Assembly (NCBI RefSeq): GCF_030150155.1
Contig: NZ_JASLGR010000059.1
Coordinates: 1-64,000, forward strand
Source: Nocardioides sp.
GTDB lineage: Bacteria; Actinomycetota; Actinomycetes; Propionibacteriales; Nocardioidaceae
Reading direction: 5' to 3'
Length of the DNA: 64,000 bases
Every line of letters begins with the position of its first letter. The first letter of the stretch is position 1. Below are positions 1-10,264 of this stretch, piece after piece. A program made the position numbers and the translations under genes. Under the pieces are notes generated by a model. The model had not been told where the DNA came from, searched no databases, and saw only the letters and a list, made by a program, of their open reading frames with translations.

Positions 1-123
1 GTGCGACACAAGCGCATGCACGAACGACGCAAGCAGGCGGCGGACCGAGAGTCACAGAAGTCGCAAAGCGCTCCAACATCTCGGCCCGCCAACACCAAGC
101 CTACGAGCGTCCAGGTGGCTTGA
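1..123 (+). CDS. Possible 3' end of an upstream gene (partial)
   Basis: Frame 1 is open from the first base to a TGA at 121-123, giving about 40 residues rich in Lys, Arg, Gln and Ser. The true start would lie outside the window. The tail has no motif I recognise, and a low-complexity basic C-terminus is all that can be seen. It lies on the same strand as the cyclophilin gene, 61 bp upstream of it. It could equally be chance open frame, so confidence is low. Confidence 0.3.
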   Translation: MRHKRMHERRKQAADRESQKSQSAPTSRPANTKPTSVQVA

Positions 124-171
124 CGTTCCTTAGGAACTCAGGAACGACACCGTCCGCACACCTCGACCCGG

Positions 172-177
172 TAGCCT
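172..177 (+). promoter_or_regulatory. -10 box, leaderless promoter of the cyclophilin gene
   Basis: TAGCCT fits the actinobacterial TANNNT -10 consensus and ends 7 nt before the ATG at 185. This predicts transcription starting at or next to the start codon. There is no Shine-Dalgarno sequence. Confidence 0.6.
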
Positions 178-184
178 TCGCGCC

Positions 185-868
185 ATGTTGAAGCGCCCCG
201 TCGCCCTGGCCGTCCTGGCCCTCGCTGCCGCCACCACCCTGACCGCCTGCGGTTCCGGCTCCGACTCCGGCGCCGCCACCGCCAAGGACGGGGTGACCTG
301 CAGCTACCCCTCCAGCGGCACCGCCGCGGCCGCCGTCACCGCTCCCGGCACCACGGCGACCGCCAGCGGGACCACCGCCGCGACCCTGAAGCTGTCCGCG
401 GGCGACGTACCGCTGACGCTGGAGAACTCGGTGGCACCGTGCACGGTGAACTCGTTCGTCTCCCTGGCCAAGCAGGGCTACTTCGACAACACGCCGTGCC
501 ACCGACTGACCACCAGCGGGATCTACGTGCTCCAGTGCGGCGACCCGAGCGGCACCGGCAGCGGCGGCCCGGGCTACAGCTTCGACGACGAGCTCGAGGG
601 CGCGAAGGCCCTCCAGGACTCCGGCAGCAGCAAGAACTACGCTGCCGGCACGCTGGCGATGGCGAACGCGGGCGCCAACACCAACGGCTCGCAGTTCTTC
701 CTGGTGTACGCCGACTCGCCGCTGCCGCCGGCCTACACGGTCTTCGGGAAGGTCTCGGCCGAAGGTCTGTCGGTGCTGACCGCGATCGCGAAGAAGGGCA
801 CCGTCGACGGAGGCGGCGACGGCGCCCCGAAGGACGCCGTCACGATCACCTCACTCAGCGTCGGGTGA
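185..868 (+). CDS. Lipoprotein peptidyl-prolyl cis-trans isomerase (cyclophilin type)
   Basis: A 227-residue secreted lipoprotein. The N-terminus is a signal peptide ending in the lipobox LTAC, so Cys22 is the likely lipidated residue and the protein should sit on the outer face of the membrane. After an Ala/Thr-rich linker, residues from about 60 to the end carry the cyclophilin fold, with the segments FVSLAKQGYFDNT, GAGTNGSQFF-like ANTNGSQFFLVY, and YTVFGKV. Cyclophilins isomerise peptidyl-prolyl bonds during folding; an exported one probably assists secreted proteins. The start is fixed by the signal peptide and the TAGCCT box. It converges on the OsmC gene with an 18-bp overlap of the 3' ends. 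Confidence 0.88.
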   Translation: MLKRPVALAVLALAAATTLTACGSGSDSGAATAKDGVTCSYPSSGTAAAAVTAPGTTATASGTTAATLKLSAGDVPLTLENSVAPCTVNSFVSLAKQGYFDNTPCHRLTTSGIYVLQCGDPSGTGSGGPGYSFDDELEGAKALQDSGSSKNYAAGTLAMANAGANTNGSQFFLVYADSPLPPAYTVFGKVSAEGLSVLTAIAKKGTVDGGGDGAPKDAVTITSLSVG

Positions 869-1270
869 GGGCCGGTAGCTGACCGGCGCCCCCAACGCGA
901 CCGTGCGGCCCACGGTGCACAGCCGGTCCTGGCTCTTCTGCACCGCTGAGGCCAGCACGGCGCGGGCGGCGTCGCCGGCCTCGCCCTCGGGGAAGGTGAC
1001 GTCGAAAGTCACGGTCACGCTGTCGAGGTGGTTGCCGTCCTCGTCGCGGATCTTGGTGCCCTCGCTGCGCGCGCTGAAGGTGGCGAACGGTGCGCGCTTG
1101 CCGGTGATGAAGTCGACGTCGAGCGCGCTGCACCCGACCACGGCAGCCAGCAGCAGCTCCACCGGGGTGAAGTCGGGGTCCTCACCGTGGCCCAGCGTGA
1201 CCACGCCGCCGCGCTCGTTGGTCGCCTTGAAGCGGTGCTCGCCCTGCTTGGTCAGTTCAACACTCGTCAT
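851..1270 (-). CDS. OsmC family protein
   Basis: A 139-residue protein of the OsmC/Ohr fold. The family reduces organic hydroperoxides with a Cys pair or acts in related redox chemistry. The segment LLAAVVGCSALDVDFI holds the first family Cys in its usual helix, and the second lies in DRLCTVGRTV near the C-terminus. This spacing is more like the YhfA/OsmC-like subgroup than Ohr. I chose the ATG at 1270 instead of an upstream in-frame codon because TAGGCT sits 7 nt before it. It is divergent from pepN, and the 5' region is shared as a perfect inverted repeat. Peroxidase activity is inferred from the family. Confidence 0.85.
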   Translation of the reverse strand: MTSVELTKQGEHRFKATNERGGVVTLGHGEDPDFTPVELLLAAVVGCSALDVDFITGKRAPFATFSARSEGTKIRDEDGNHLDSVTVTFDVTFPEGEAGDAARAVLASAVQKSQDRLCTVGRTVALGAPVSYRPSPDAE

Positions 1271-1311
1271 GGACCTCAGCCTAGAACCAGCCCCCACCTA
1301 GGCTGAGGTCC

Positions 1312-1315
<4 letters not shown>
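1267..1315. promoter_or_regulatory. Mirror-image divergent leaderless promoters (perfect inverted repeat)
   Basis: Arms TCATGGACCTCAGCCTAG (1267-1284) and its exact complement (1298-1315) flank a 13-nt centre. Each arm contains, reading outward, TAGGCT, seven bases GAGGTCC, and the ATG of its gene: OsmC to the left and aminopeptidase N to the right. Both genes therefore have the same -10 box, spacing and initial bases. The only non-repeated part of the intergenic DNA is the 13-nt centre. Confidence 0.85.
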
Positions 1316-3774
<2,459 letters not shown>

Positions 3775-3792
3775 GGCCAGTGCACGCGTCCT

Positions 3793-3824
3793 GAGGCCCG
3801 GTGATCTGAGGCTCACCGGGCCTC
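3793..3824 (+). terminator. Hairpin terminator after pepN
   Basis: A perfect 12-bp stem, GAGGCCCGGTGA (3793-3804) with its complement at 3813-3824, and an 8-nt loop. No U-run follows, as is common in high-GC actinobacteria. It separates pepN from rmuC. Confidence 0.65.
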
Positions 3825-3863
3825 GGGCGGCGTGGGACTGACGGTTCTGTCGGTACCCACTGC

Positions 3864-3869
3864 CAGACT
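3864..3869 (+). promoter_or_regulatory. -10 box, leaderless promoter of rmuC
   Basis: CAGACT ends 6 nt before the ATG at 3876. No Shine-Dalgarno sequence is present. Confidence 0.45.
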
Positions 3870-3875
3870 GCGGAC

Positions 3876-5528
3876 ATGGCTTCCTTCGTGCTGGTTCTCT
3901 TCGCCCTGCTGCTCGGTCTGGTGGCAGGCGGAGCAGCGGCGACGGTCCTGGTGTCCAAGCGCCTGCGCGAGGAGCACGCGGGTGCGGTGGCCCGGATCGA
4001 GGCCGACCACGCCACGACCCTGGCCCAGGTCGACCAGGAGTGGGCCTCCCGCTCGGCTGCGCAGATCACTGCCGTCGAGACCGAGGGCGTGCATCGCCTG
4101 GAGGCCACGCGCACCGACCTCCAGGCACGCCACCAGGTCGCCCTGGCTCAGCTGCGCCAGGAGGCCAGCGAGGCCGGGTCCACGGTCCAGGCCGAGCTTG
4201 CTGCTGCCCAGGCGTCGGTGGCCGAGCTCAACCGTGCCCTGGTGCAGGTCCAGCAGCAGCAGCGTGACCTGCTCGATGCCCACCGTGCCGAGGCCGCTGC
4301 CCGGGAGAAGTCGGAGAACGGCCAGGCGCAGGTGATGAAGACGATCGCGCCGGTGGCCCAGCAGCTCAAGGCGATGCAGGACAAGGTGCTGGAGATGGAG
4401 CGCCAGCGCTCCGTGCAACACGGCGAGCTCGCTCAGCAGATCCGCAACACCCAGGTCAGCGTCGAGGAGTCCCGCAAGGCGGCCGACAGCCTCGCCGGTG
4501 CGCTCAAGAACAACGCAGTGCGTGGTGTCTGGGGCGAGACCCAGCTCAAGACGCTGGTCGAGTCGGCCGGGCTGCTCGCCCGTGTCGACTTCTCTACCCA
4601 GCACTCGATGGAGGCGGAGTCCGGGGCCCGGCGTCCTGACATGGTGATCAACCTCGCCGGTGGCAAGCAGATGGCGATCGACGCGAAGGCGCCCTTCACC
4701 GCCTACCTCGACTCCCAGCGTGAGGGCATCGACCCCGCAGAGCGGCTCCGTCTGCTCCAGGACCACGCACGCAAGGTCCGTGGCCACGTCGACGTGCTGT
4801 CGCAGAAGGGCTACTGGACCGGCTTGGAGGCGAGCCCGGAGTTCACCGTGGCCTTCATCCCGAACGACCAGTGCCTCAGCATCGCCCTCGACACCGACCC
4901 GTCTCTCATGGAATACGCCTTCAAGCAGGGCGTCGTCCTGGCCACCCCGACCAACCTGTGGGGTCTGCTCAAGACGGTCGCCTACACCTGGAAGCAGGAG
5001 GTCCTCACCGAGGACGCCAAGGCCCTCTTCGATCTCGGCAACCTGCTCTACGACCGGATCACCACGATGGTGACGAAGATCGACAAGATGCGCCGCTCCC
5101 TGGAGACGACGGTCAAGGACTACAACAGCTTCGTCGGCACCCTGGAGACCCGTGTCCTGGTCTCGGCCCGCAAGATCCACAACCTCGACGAGACCGCCGT
5201 CCTCGGCTCGCCGCAGCAGATCGAGACGACCCCGAAGCCCCTCACTGCCGCTGACTTCGACGTCCCCGCCGACGCCGAGCCTGCCATCGCGCCGTCGCCG
5301 GAGGCAGTCGAGCCGCCCGCGACGCAGCCCGTGGTCGAGGCCGCGATCGAGAGCACGTCTGAGTCCCGGGTCGACCCCAGGACCGCGCCCCAGGCCGACG
5401 CCGACACGCTGTTCCTCGACTTCGAGGCCCTCGCCGACCTCGACCGCCCCGAGCTCCCCCTCGGCATCGACCGCGCCGAGCCCGTCGACGCCGAGCTCGT
5501 CGAGGACTCCGACCACCTCGCCGGCTAG
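3876..5528 (+). CDS. rmuC: RmuC family DNA recombination protein
   Basis: A 550-residue protein. One N-terminal membrane segment (about residues 5-25) is followed by a long Ala/Gln/Glu-rich coiled coil (about 35-190). The conserved RmuC nuclease-like domain (about 210-430) contains VRGVWGETQLKTLVE, IDAKAPFTAYLD, and the stretch around NDQCLSIAL. The C-terminal 100 residues are acidic, Pro/Ala-rich and probably disordered. RmuC limits recombination between inverted repeats in E. coli and belongs to the PD-(D/E)xK-like group. It is a single gene, with its own -10 box and a terminator just upstream. The inverted 22-bp repeat blocks lie directly downstream of its stop. Confidence 0.92.
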   Translation: MASFVLVLFALLLGLVAGGAAATVLVSKRLREEHAGAVARIEADHATTLAQVDQEWASRSAAQITAVETEGVHRLEATRTDLQARHQVALAQLRQEASEAGSTVQAELAAAQASVAELNRALVQVQQQQRDLLDAHRAEAAAREKSENGQAQVMKTIAPVAQQLKAMQDKVLEMERQRSVQHGELAQQIRNTQVSVEESRKAADSLAGALKNNAVRGVWGETQLKTLVESAGLLARVDFSTQHSMEAESGARRPDMVINLAGGKQMAIDAKAPFTAYLDSQREGIDPAERLRLLQDHARKVRGHVDVLSQKGYWTGLEASPEFTVAFIPNDQCLSIALDTDPSLMEYAFKQGVVLATPTNLWGLLKTVAYTWKQEVLTEDAKALFDLGNLLYDRITTMVTKIDKMRRSLETTVKDYNSFVGTLETRVLVSARKIHNLDETAVLGSPQQIETTPKPLTAADFDVPADAEPAIAPSPEAVEPPATQPVVEAAIESTSESRVDPRTAPQADADTLFLDFEALADLDRPELPLGIDRAEPVDAELVEDSDHLAG

Positions 5529-5535
5529 CCGACTT

Positions 5536-5846
5536 CCGGGTTCCCCACCGCCGAGATCCGGGTTCACCACCACCCAGATCCGGGTTCACCACCGCTTGTT
5601 CGGCACACGCCGCGATCCTCAGCAAACGACCTGCCCCTGGATGGTGATGAACCCGGAACTCACGCGTGGCGAACCCGGAACTCACGCGTGGCGAACCCGG
5701 AAGTCGCGCGTGGCGAACCCGGAACTCGGCGGTGGCGAACCCGGAACTCACGCGTGGCGAACCCGGACCTCGCGCGTGGCAAACCCGGAAGTCGCGCATG
5801 GCGAACCCGGAAGTCGGCCGTGGTGAACCCGGATCTCGCGTCAGTC
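5536..5846. repeat. Array of 22-bp intergenic repeats in two opposed blocks
   Basis: The right block has nine units starting exactly every 22 bp (5649, 5671, 5693, 5715, 5737, 5759, 5781, 5803, 5825), each beginning GAACCCGG (the seventh AAACCCGG) and mostly ending CGCGTGGC. The left block has three units in the opposite direction, with CCGGGTTC at 5536, 5558 and 5580, also 22 bp apart. About 45 bp of unique DNA lies between. The array fills the gap between the convergent rmuC and gcvP genes, and the last unit runs over the gcvP stop codon. Since 22 is not divisible by 3, the peptides it could encode shift frame every unit; I see no gene here. Confidence 0.9.
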
Positions 5847-8711
5847 GGCGAACGCCTCCGGCGGCGGGCAGGCACAGACCAGGTTCCGGTCACCGTAGGC
5901 GTTGTCCAGGCGAGCGACCGGGGGCCAGTACTTGTCCGGGTCGATGCCACTGGGGAAGACGGCCAGCTCGCGGGAGTACGGGCGGCCCCAGTCGCCGACC
6001 AGGATGCGGGCGGTGTGGGGCGCTCCGCGCAGCACCGACGTCTCGGCCTGCCACTCCCCCGACGCGACCCGGTCGATCTCGCCGCGGATCGCGATCATCG
6101 CGTCGATGAACCGGTCCAGCTCGGCCAGGTCCTCGGACTCGGTCGGCTCGACCATCAGGGTGCCGGCGACCGGGAATGACATCGTCGGCGCATGGAAGCC
6201 GTAGTCGATCAGGCGCTTGGCGACGTCCTCGGCCGTCACACCGGTGGCCTGGGTGAGGGGCCGCAGGTCGAGGATGCACTCGTGCGCAACCAGGCCGGTC
6301 TCGCCGCGGTACAGGACCGGGAAGTGCGGCTCGAGCCGGGTGGCGACGTAGTTGGCAGCCAGCACCGCGGTGGCGGTCGCGCGGGTGAGGCCCTCGGCCC
6401 CCATCAGTCGCATGTAGGCCCACGAGATCGGCAGGATCCCAGCCGAGCCGTACGGCGCCGCCGAGATCGCCCCGATGCCGCTCTGCTTCTCCTGCTCGGG
6501 GTGGAGGCCGTGGGAGGGCAGGTACGGCGCGAGGTGCTCACGCACCGCGACCGGTCCGACACCGGGCCCACCGCCACCGTGCGGGATGCAGAACGTCTTG
6601 TGCAGGTTGAGGTGGGACACGTCGCCGCCGAACTCACCGGGCCGGGCGTAGCCGAGCAACGCGTTGAAGTTGGCCCCGTCGATGTAGACCTGGCCGCCGT
6701 GGCCATGCACGATCTCGCACAGCTCGGTGATGCCCTCCTCGTAGACGCCGTGGGTCGACGGGTAGGTGACCATGATCGCTGCCAGGTCCTCGGAGTGGGC
6801 GTCGCACTGGGCGCGCAGATCCTCCAGGTCCACGGTGCCGTCGGGAGCCGACTTCACCACCACGACCCGCATCCCGGCCATCACGGCCGAGGCGGCGTTG
6901 GTGCCGTGGGCCGAGGACGGCAGCAGGCACACGTCCCGCTGTCCCTGCCCCCGCGAGCGGTGGTAGCCACGGATGGCCAGCAGCCCGGCCAGCTCGCCCT
7001 GGGAGCCGGCGTTGGGCTGGATGGATACCTTGTCGTAGCCGGTCACCTCGGCCAGCCAGCCTTCCAACTCGGCGACGAGGACCTGGTACCCGGCAGCGTC
7101 GGCGAGCGGCACGAACGGGTGCATGTCGGCGAAGCCGGACAGCGTGATGGGCTCCATCTCCGTGGTCGCGTTCAGCTTCATGGTGCACGAGCCGAGCGGG
7201 ATCATGCCGCGGTCCAGTGCGTAGTCCCGCGCCGAGAGCCGCCGCAGGTAGCGCAGCATCTGGGTCTCGCTGTGGTGGGCGTTGAACACCTCGTGGGTGA
7301 GGAACGGCGTGGTGCGAACCAGAGCCCCCGGGAACCAGCCCTCAGCGCCGTCAGTGCCGTCTCCGCTGCTGGCAGCGACACCGAAGGCCGCCAGCACCAG
7401 GTCCGCGTCAGCCTCCGACGTCGCCTCGGAGAACGACACCCCGACGCGGTCGGCGTCGACCAGCCGCAGGTGCACGCCGCGCTCGCGGGCAGCCGAGACC
7501 ACCTCGGCGGCGCGTCCGGGCACGACGGCGGTGAAGGTGTCGAAGAGGTGCTCCTGCGGGATCTCGACGCCACCGGCGACGAGCCGAGTGGCGGTGGCGG
7601 CGGCCAGCCGATGGACCCGCGTCGCGATCCCGGCAAGGCCCTGCGGGCCGTGGTAGACGGCGTACATGGACGCACCGACAGCGAGCAGCACCTGGGCGGT
7701 GCAGATGTTGGACGTCGCCTTCTCCCGGCGGATGTGCTGCTCCCGGGTCTGCAGCGCGAGCCGGTACGCCGCTCGCCCGTCGGCATCGACGGAGACGCCG
7801 ACCAGGCGGCCGGGCATGTGGCGCTCCAGCCCTGCGTGGACGGCCATGTAGCCGGCGTGCGGACCACCGTAGAAGAGCGGGATGCCGAAGCGCTGGGCCG
7901 AGCCGATCACGACGTCGGCGCCGAACGTGCCCGGCGCCTCCAGGACGGTGAGGGCGAGCAGGTCGGCGGCGACGACGGCCTGGGCGCCCCGAGCATGCAC
8001 CCCCTCGATCAGGTCGGCCAGCGGGTGGATGGCCCCCGACGCACCGGGGTACTGGATCAGGACGCCGGAGAGGTCGCCCTCGGGCAGACCTGCAGCACCC
8101 TGGGAGAGGTCGGCGACGACGACGTCGATCCCCATCGCCTCAGCGCGGGTCCTGACCACGTCGATGGTCTGCGGCAGGGCGTCGGCGTCGACCACGAACG
8201 CTCCGCCGGCCGAGCCCTTGCGGGCGCGGCGTACCAGCGTCATCGCCTCGGCCGCGGCGGTGCCCTCGTCAAGCAGGGATGCGTTCGCGACGGGGAGGCC
8301 GGTCAGGTCGCCGATCATGGTCTGGAAGTTCAGCAGCGCCTCGAGCCGGCCCTGGGAGATCTCGGGCTGGTAGGGCGTGTAGGCGGTGTACCAGGACGGG
8401 TCCTCGAGCACGTTGCGCCGGATCACCGGCGGCGTGATCGTGCCGTGATAGCCCAGTCCGATCATCGCGACGCCGGGGTTGTTGCGCTCGGCGAGGTCGC
8501 GGGCGAGTGCGGCCACCTCGGCCTCCGTCCCCGCTGCCGGAAGGTCGAGCGCGGTGGCGGTCCGGATCGACTTGGGCACCGCCGCGTCCATCAGGTCGTC
8601 GAGGGTGGGATAGCCGACGACGCGCAGCATCGCCGCCTCGGCGTCGGTGTCCACACCGATGTGACGGTCGGCGAAGTCGTACGGGTCGATGCGGTCGTTC
8701 CTGACGGTCAC
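5841..8711 (-). CDS. gcvP: Glycine dehydrogenase (decarboxylating), P-protein
   Basis: A 956-residue homodimeric-type P-protein of the glycine cleavage system. It decarboxylates glycine on pyridoxal phosphate and passes the aminomethyl group to the lipoyl arm of GcvH, encoded about 3 kb away at 11531-11920. The N- and C-terminal halves each have the aminotransferase-like fold. The PLP lysine is Lys705 in NLHKTFCIPHGGGGPG. The N-terminal signature RHIGVD is near residue 15. The gene is controlled by a glycine riboswitch in its leader. The last repeat unit of the 22-bp array overlaps its stop. GcvT is not in the window. Confidence 0.97.
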   Translation of the reverse strand: MTVRNDRIDPYDFADRHIGVDTDAEAAMLRVVGYPTLDDLMDAAVPKSIRTATALDLPAAGTEAEVAALARDLAERNNPGVAMIGLGYHGTITPPVIRRNVLEDPSWYTAYTPYQPEISQGRLEALLNFQTMIGDLTGLPVANASLLDEGTAAAEAMTLVRRARKGSAGGAFVVDADALPQTIDVVRTRAEAMGIDVVVADLSQGAAGLPEGDLSGVLIQYPGASGAIHPLADLIEGVHARGAQAVVAADLLALTVLEAPGTFGADVVIGSAQRFGIPLFYGGPHAGYMAVHAGLERHMPGRLVGVSVDADGRAAYRLALQTREQHIRREKATSNICTAQVLLAVGASMYAVYHGPQGLAGIATRVHRLAAATATRLVAGGVEIPQEHLFDTFTAVVPGRAAEVVSAARERGVHLRLVDADRVGVSFSEATSEADADLVLAAFGVAASSGDGTDGAEGWFPGALVRTTPFLTHEVFNAHHSETQMLRYLRRLSARDYALDRGMIPLGSCTMKLNATTEMEPITLSGFADMHPFVPLADAAGYQVLVAELEGWLAEVTGYDKVSIQPNAGSQGELAGLLAIRGYHRSRGQGQRDVCLLPSSAHGTNAASAVMAGMRVVVVKSAPDGTVDLEDLRAQCDAHSEDLAAIMVTYPSTHGVYEEGITELCEIVHGHGGQVYIDGANFNALLGYARPGEFGGDVSHLNLHKTFCIPHGGGGPGVGPVAVREHLAPYLPSHGLHPEQEKQSGIGAISAAPYGSAGILPISWAYMRLMGAEGLTRATATAVLAANYVATRLEPHFPVLYRGETGLVAHECILDLRPLTQATGVTAEDVAKRLIDYGFHAPTMSFPVAGTLMVEPTESEDLAELDRFIDAMIAIRGEIDRVASGEWQAETSVLRGAPHTARILVGDWGRPYSRELAVFPSGIDPDKYWPPVARLDNAYGDRNLVCACPPPEAFAD

Positions 8712-8724
8712 GAAGCGGCTCCTG

Positions 8725-8757
8725 GCGAAAGGGGGATCACGGACTCAACGGTCCTCC
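8725..8757 (-). promoter_or_regulatory. Hairpin between glycine aptamer and gcvP start
   Basis: On the minus strand, GGGGGA and TCCCCC pair around an inner GGAC/GTCC stem, followed by TTTC. It lies between the aptamer and the start codon. It is a candidate expression platform (conditional terminator or anti-terminator). Which state glycine favours cannot be told by eye. Confidence 0.5.
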
Positions 8758-8782
8758 CCCTCTGTCGCACCGGTGCCCGGCC

Positions 8783-8878
8783 CTTCAGAGTCGCCTCACT
8801 GACGCGGTCGTCGTGCCTGAGAGATTCCGGGGAGGAATTGCCCCTTCGGCGCCCGCTCACACGGGTCTCCCCCGCGCC
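8783..8878 (-). ncRNA. Glycine riboswitch (single aptamer plus flanking stem)
   Basis: Read on the minus strand, the leader has the glycine aptamer hallmarks in order: GCGGGGGAGACC, GCGCCGAAGGGGCAA, CCCCGGAATCTCTCAGGCA, and GAGGCGACTCTGAAGGG. These match the conserved core of the glycine riboswitch family. It precedes gcvP, a standard target, where glycine binding turns expression on. A second complete aptamer is not evident. A -10-like TAGACT lies just upstream. Confidence 0.92.
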
Positions 8879-8898
8879 AGCTCGTACAGCTGGTGCCG

Positions 8899-8904
8899 AG
8901 TCTA
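8899..8904 (-). promoter_or_regulatory. -10 box for the riboswitch-gcvP transcript
   Basis: TAGACT on the minus strand is placed so that transcription would start about 10-15 nt before the aptamer. Confidence 0.5.
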
Positions 8905-8933
8905 GCCGGTCGCCGTCCCCTGCCCGAGTACGA

Positions 8934-8968
8934 CGAACGCCGCCAGCCCTGGGGGCCGGCGGCGTTCG
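8934..8968 (-). terminator. Hairpin terminator after the MerR gene
   Basis: CGAACGCCGCC pairs perfectly with GGCGGCGTTCG and the stem continues after a mismatch with GCCC/GGGC. It starts 20 bp after the MerR stop and shields the gcvP promoter. Confidence 0.65.
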
Positions 8969-8987
8969 ATGATGCTGGGGGTGGTGC

Positions 8988-9587
8988 TCAGCCGATCTTG
9001 CGAGCGGCACGACGGGCGGCGAGCTCGTCGTTGGCGCTGTGGTCGACCTCGGCGTCGGTGGTCCGCTCGCTGGGCAGCTCGGCGAGCGTGCCCTCGATCT
9101 CGCGCCACACACCGCCGATGGCGATGCCGAAGACGCCCTGCCCGCCCTGGAGCAGGTCGATGACCTCGTCGTTGCTGGTGCACTCGTAGACCGAAGCGCC
9201 GTCGCTCATCAGGGTGACGCGGGTCAGGTCGTCGGTGCCCCGCTCACGCAGGTGCGTGACAGCGGTGCGGATCTGCTGCAGCGAGATACCGGCGTCCAGC
9301 AGGCGCTTGATCACCTTGAGGATCAAGATGTCGCGGAACGAATAGAGCCGCTGGGTGCCGGAGCCACTGGCCCCGCGCACGCTCGGCTCGATCAGGCCGG
9401 TGCGGGCCCAGTAGTCCAGCTGGCGGTAGGTGATGCCAGCGGCGTTGCACGCGGTCGGACCGCGGTAGCCGAGATCGCTGGGCAGGGGTGAGACGTCGTC
9501 AGTGAACAAAAGGCCCTGCTCGCCTGCCTGCTCGGCGGCTGCAAGCACCTCGGCGTCCACGCCGATCTCCTGCTCGTGCTCGTTCAC
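8988..9587 (-). CDS. MerR family transcriptional regulator
   Basis: A 199-residue DNA-binding protein. The MerR winged helix lies at about residues 43-115 (ITYRQLDYWARTGLIEPS, then SFRDILILKVIKRLLDAGISLQQIR). The C-terminal part, GASVYECTSNDEVIDLLQGG onward, has no metal-binding Cys pattern. It corresponds in position to the second MerR gene of the conserved gcvH-garA-ftsR-BFN-merR block of actinobacteria (Rv1830-like). Its target is not known from the sequence. The GTG start at 9587 is preceded by GGAGGAACGC, a good ribosome site. The 186-bp leader contains inverted repeats that may be its own operator. Confidence 0.88.
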   Translation of the reverse strand: MNEHEQEIGVDAEVLAAAEQAGEQGLLFTDDVSPLPSDLGYRGPTACNAAGITYRQLDYWARTGLIEPSVRGASGSGTQRLYSFRDILILKVIKRLLDAGISLQQIRTAVTHLRERGTDDLTRVTLMSDGASVYECTSNDEVIDLLQGGQGVFGIAIGGVWREIEGTLAELPSERTTDAEVDHSANDELAARRAARKIG

Positions 9588-9619
9588 GCGTTCCTCCGGG
9601 AATGTCTACTCCGTTGAGC

Positions 9620-9678
9620 GTAACTCCAATGAGGGGGAAGTCCATGCGATCCCGTTCGAATCGCACAGCTGGAGTTAC
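9620..9678. promoter_or_regulatory. Inverted repeats upstream of the MerR gene
   Basis: GTAACTCCA (9620-9628) recurs inverted as TGGAGTTAC (9670-9678). Between them, TGCGAT (9645-9650) and ATCGCA (9660-9665) form a second pair. They lie 33-91 bp upstream of the GTG. An autoregulatory or FtsR site is possible but not shown. Confidence 0.4.
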
Positions 9679-9773
9679 AACAGAGACAGTTCAAGGTAGA
9701 ACGCGCAGGGGTGAGGGTCAAAGACCTTCGCGGCGTGTCGCAACTCTCAACCTCAACCTGAGAGTGAGACCGC

Positions 9774-10250
9774 CTATTCCGCCTCGAAATCCTCGGGATT
9801 GACCTGGTCCAGGAACTCCCGGAACTTCTCCACCTCGTCGGCGGCCTCGTCCTCCTCGACCGGTACGACGACACCGGCCTCGTCCAGGACGTGCTCGTCG
9901 CACACGATCCGGGCGCCGGTCCTCAGTGCGAGCGCGATCGAGTCCGAGGGGCGCGCCGAGACCTCGACGCCGTTGTCGAAGGCGAGCACGGCGTAGAAGA
10001 CGCCGTCACGCACCTCGGTGATCCTGACCTCGTCCAGCTCGGTGCCGAGCGCCTCGACGACGCTCTTGAGCAGATCGTGGGTCAGCGGACGCGGCGGCAC
10101 CACGCCCTGCTGGGCGAAGGCGATCGCTGTCGCCTCGACCGCGCCGATCCAGATGGTCAGGTATCGCTCGCCGTCGGCCTCGCGGAGCAGGACCAAAGGC
10201 TGGTTCGAGGGGACCTCGACGCGGACCCCCATGACGTCGACCTCGCGCAC
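9774..10250 (-). CDS. Bifunctional nuclease (BFN) domain protein
   Basis: A 158-residue cytoplasmic protein of the DUF151/BFN family, with the signature segments READGERYLTIWIGAVEATAIA and RPSDSIALALRTGARI. The C-terminus is acidic (VEEDEAADEVEKF). Plant members are described as having DNase and RNase activity; the bacterial role is unclear. It is the Rv1829-like member of the conserved block. The GTG at 10250 follows TAGGCT by 6 nt, so translation is probably leaderless; a second in-frame start (Met7) is possible. It lies 14 bp downstream of ftsR. Confidence 0.85.
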   Translation of the reverse strand: MREVDVMGVRVEVPSNQPLVLLREADGERYLTIWIGAVEATAIAFAQQGVVPPRPLTHDLLKSVVEALGTELDEVRITEVRDGVFYAVLAFDNGVEVSARPSDSIALALRTGARIVCDEHVLDEAGVVVPVEEDEAADEVEKFREFLDQVNPEDFEAE

Positions 10251-10256
10251 AGCGCC

Positions 10257-10262
10257 AGCCTA
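10257..10262 (-). promoter_or_regulatory. -10 box, leaderless promoter of the BFN gene
   Basis: TAGGCT on the minus strand ends 6 nt before the GTG at 10250, within the 14-bp gap after ftsR. The gene can thus be transcribed on its own. Confidence 0.5.
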
Positions 10263-10264
10263 CG

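Noticed and set aside
3813..5573. Long open frame on the minus strand opposite rmuC
   Set aside because: It is antisense to a clear RmuC gene with conserved motifs; the Leu/Gly/Val/Asp-rich composition is typical of high-GC shadow frames.
5649..5846. CRISPR-like repeat array
   Set aside because: The 22-bp units are contiguous with no unique spacers between them and there are no cas genes nearby.
5660..6179. Repeat-encoded proteins (MANPEL...GEPG type) across the 22-bp array
   Set aside because: The unit length is not a multiple of three, so the peptide pattern is a by-product of DNA repetition; the frames run into antisense gcvP and have no start signals.
6192..8972. 926-codon open frame on the plus strand opposite gcvP
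   Set aside because: It lies wholly antisense to gcvP and its riboswitch; low-complexity Gly/Val/Arg/Asp composition.
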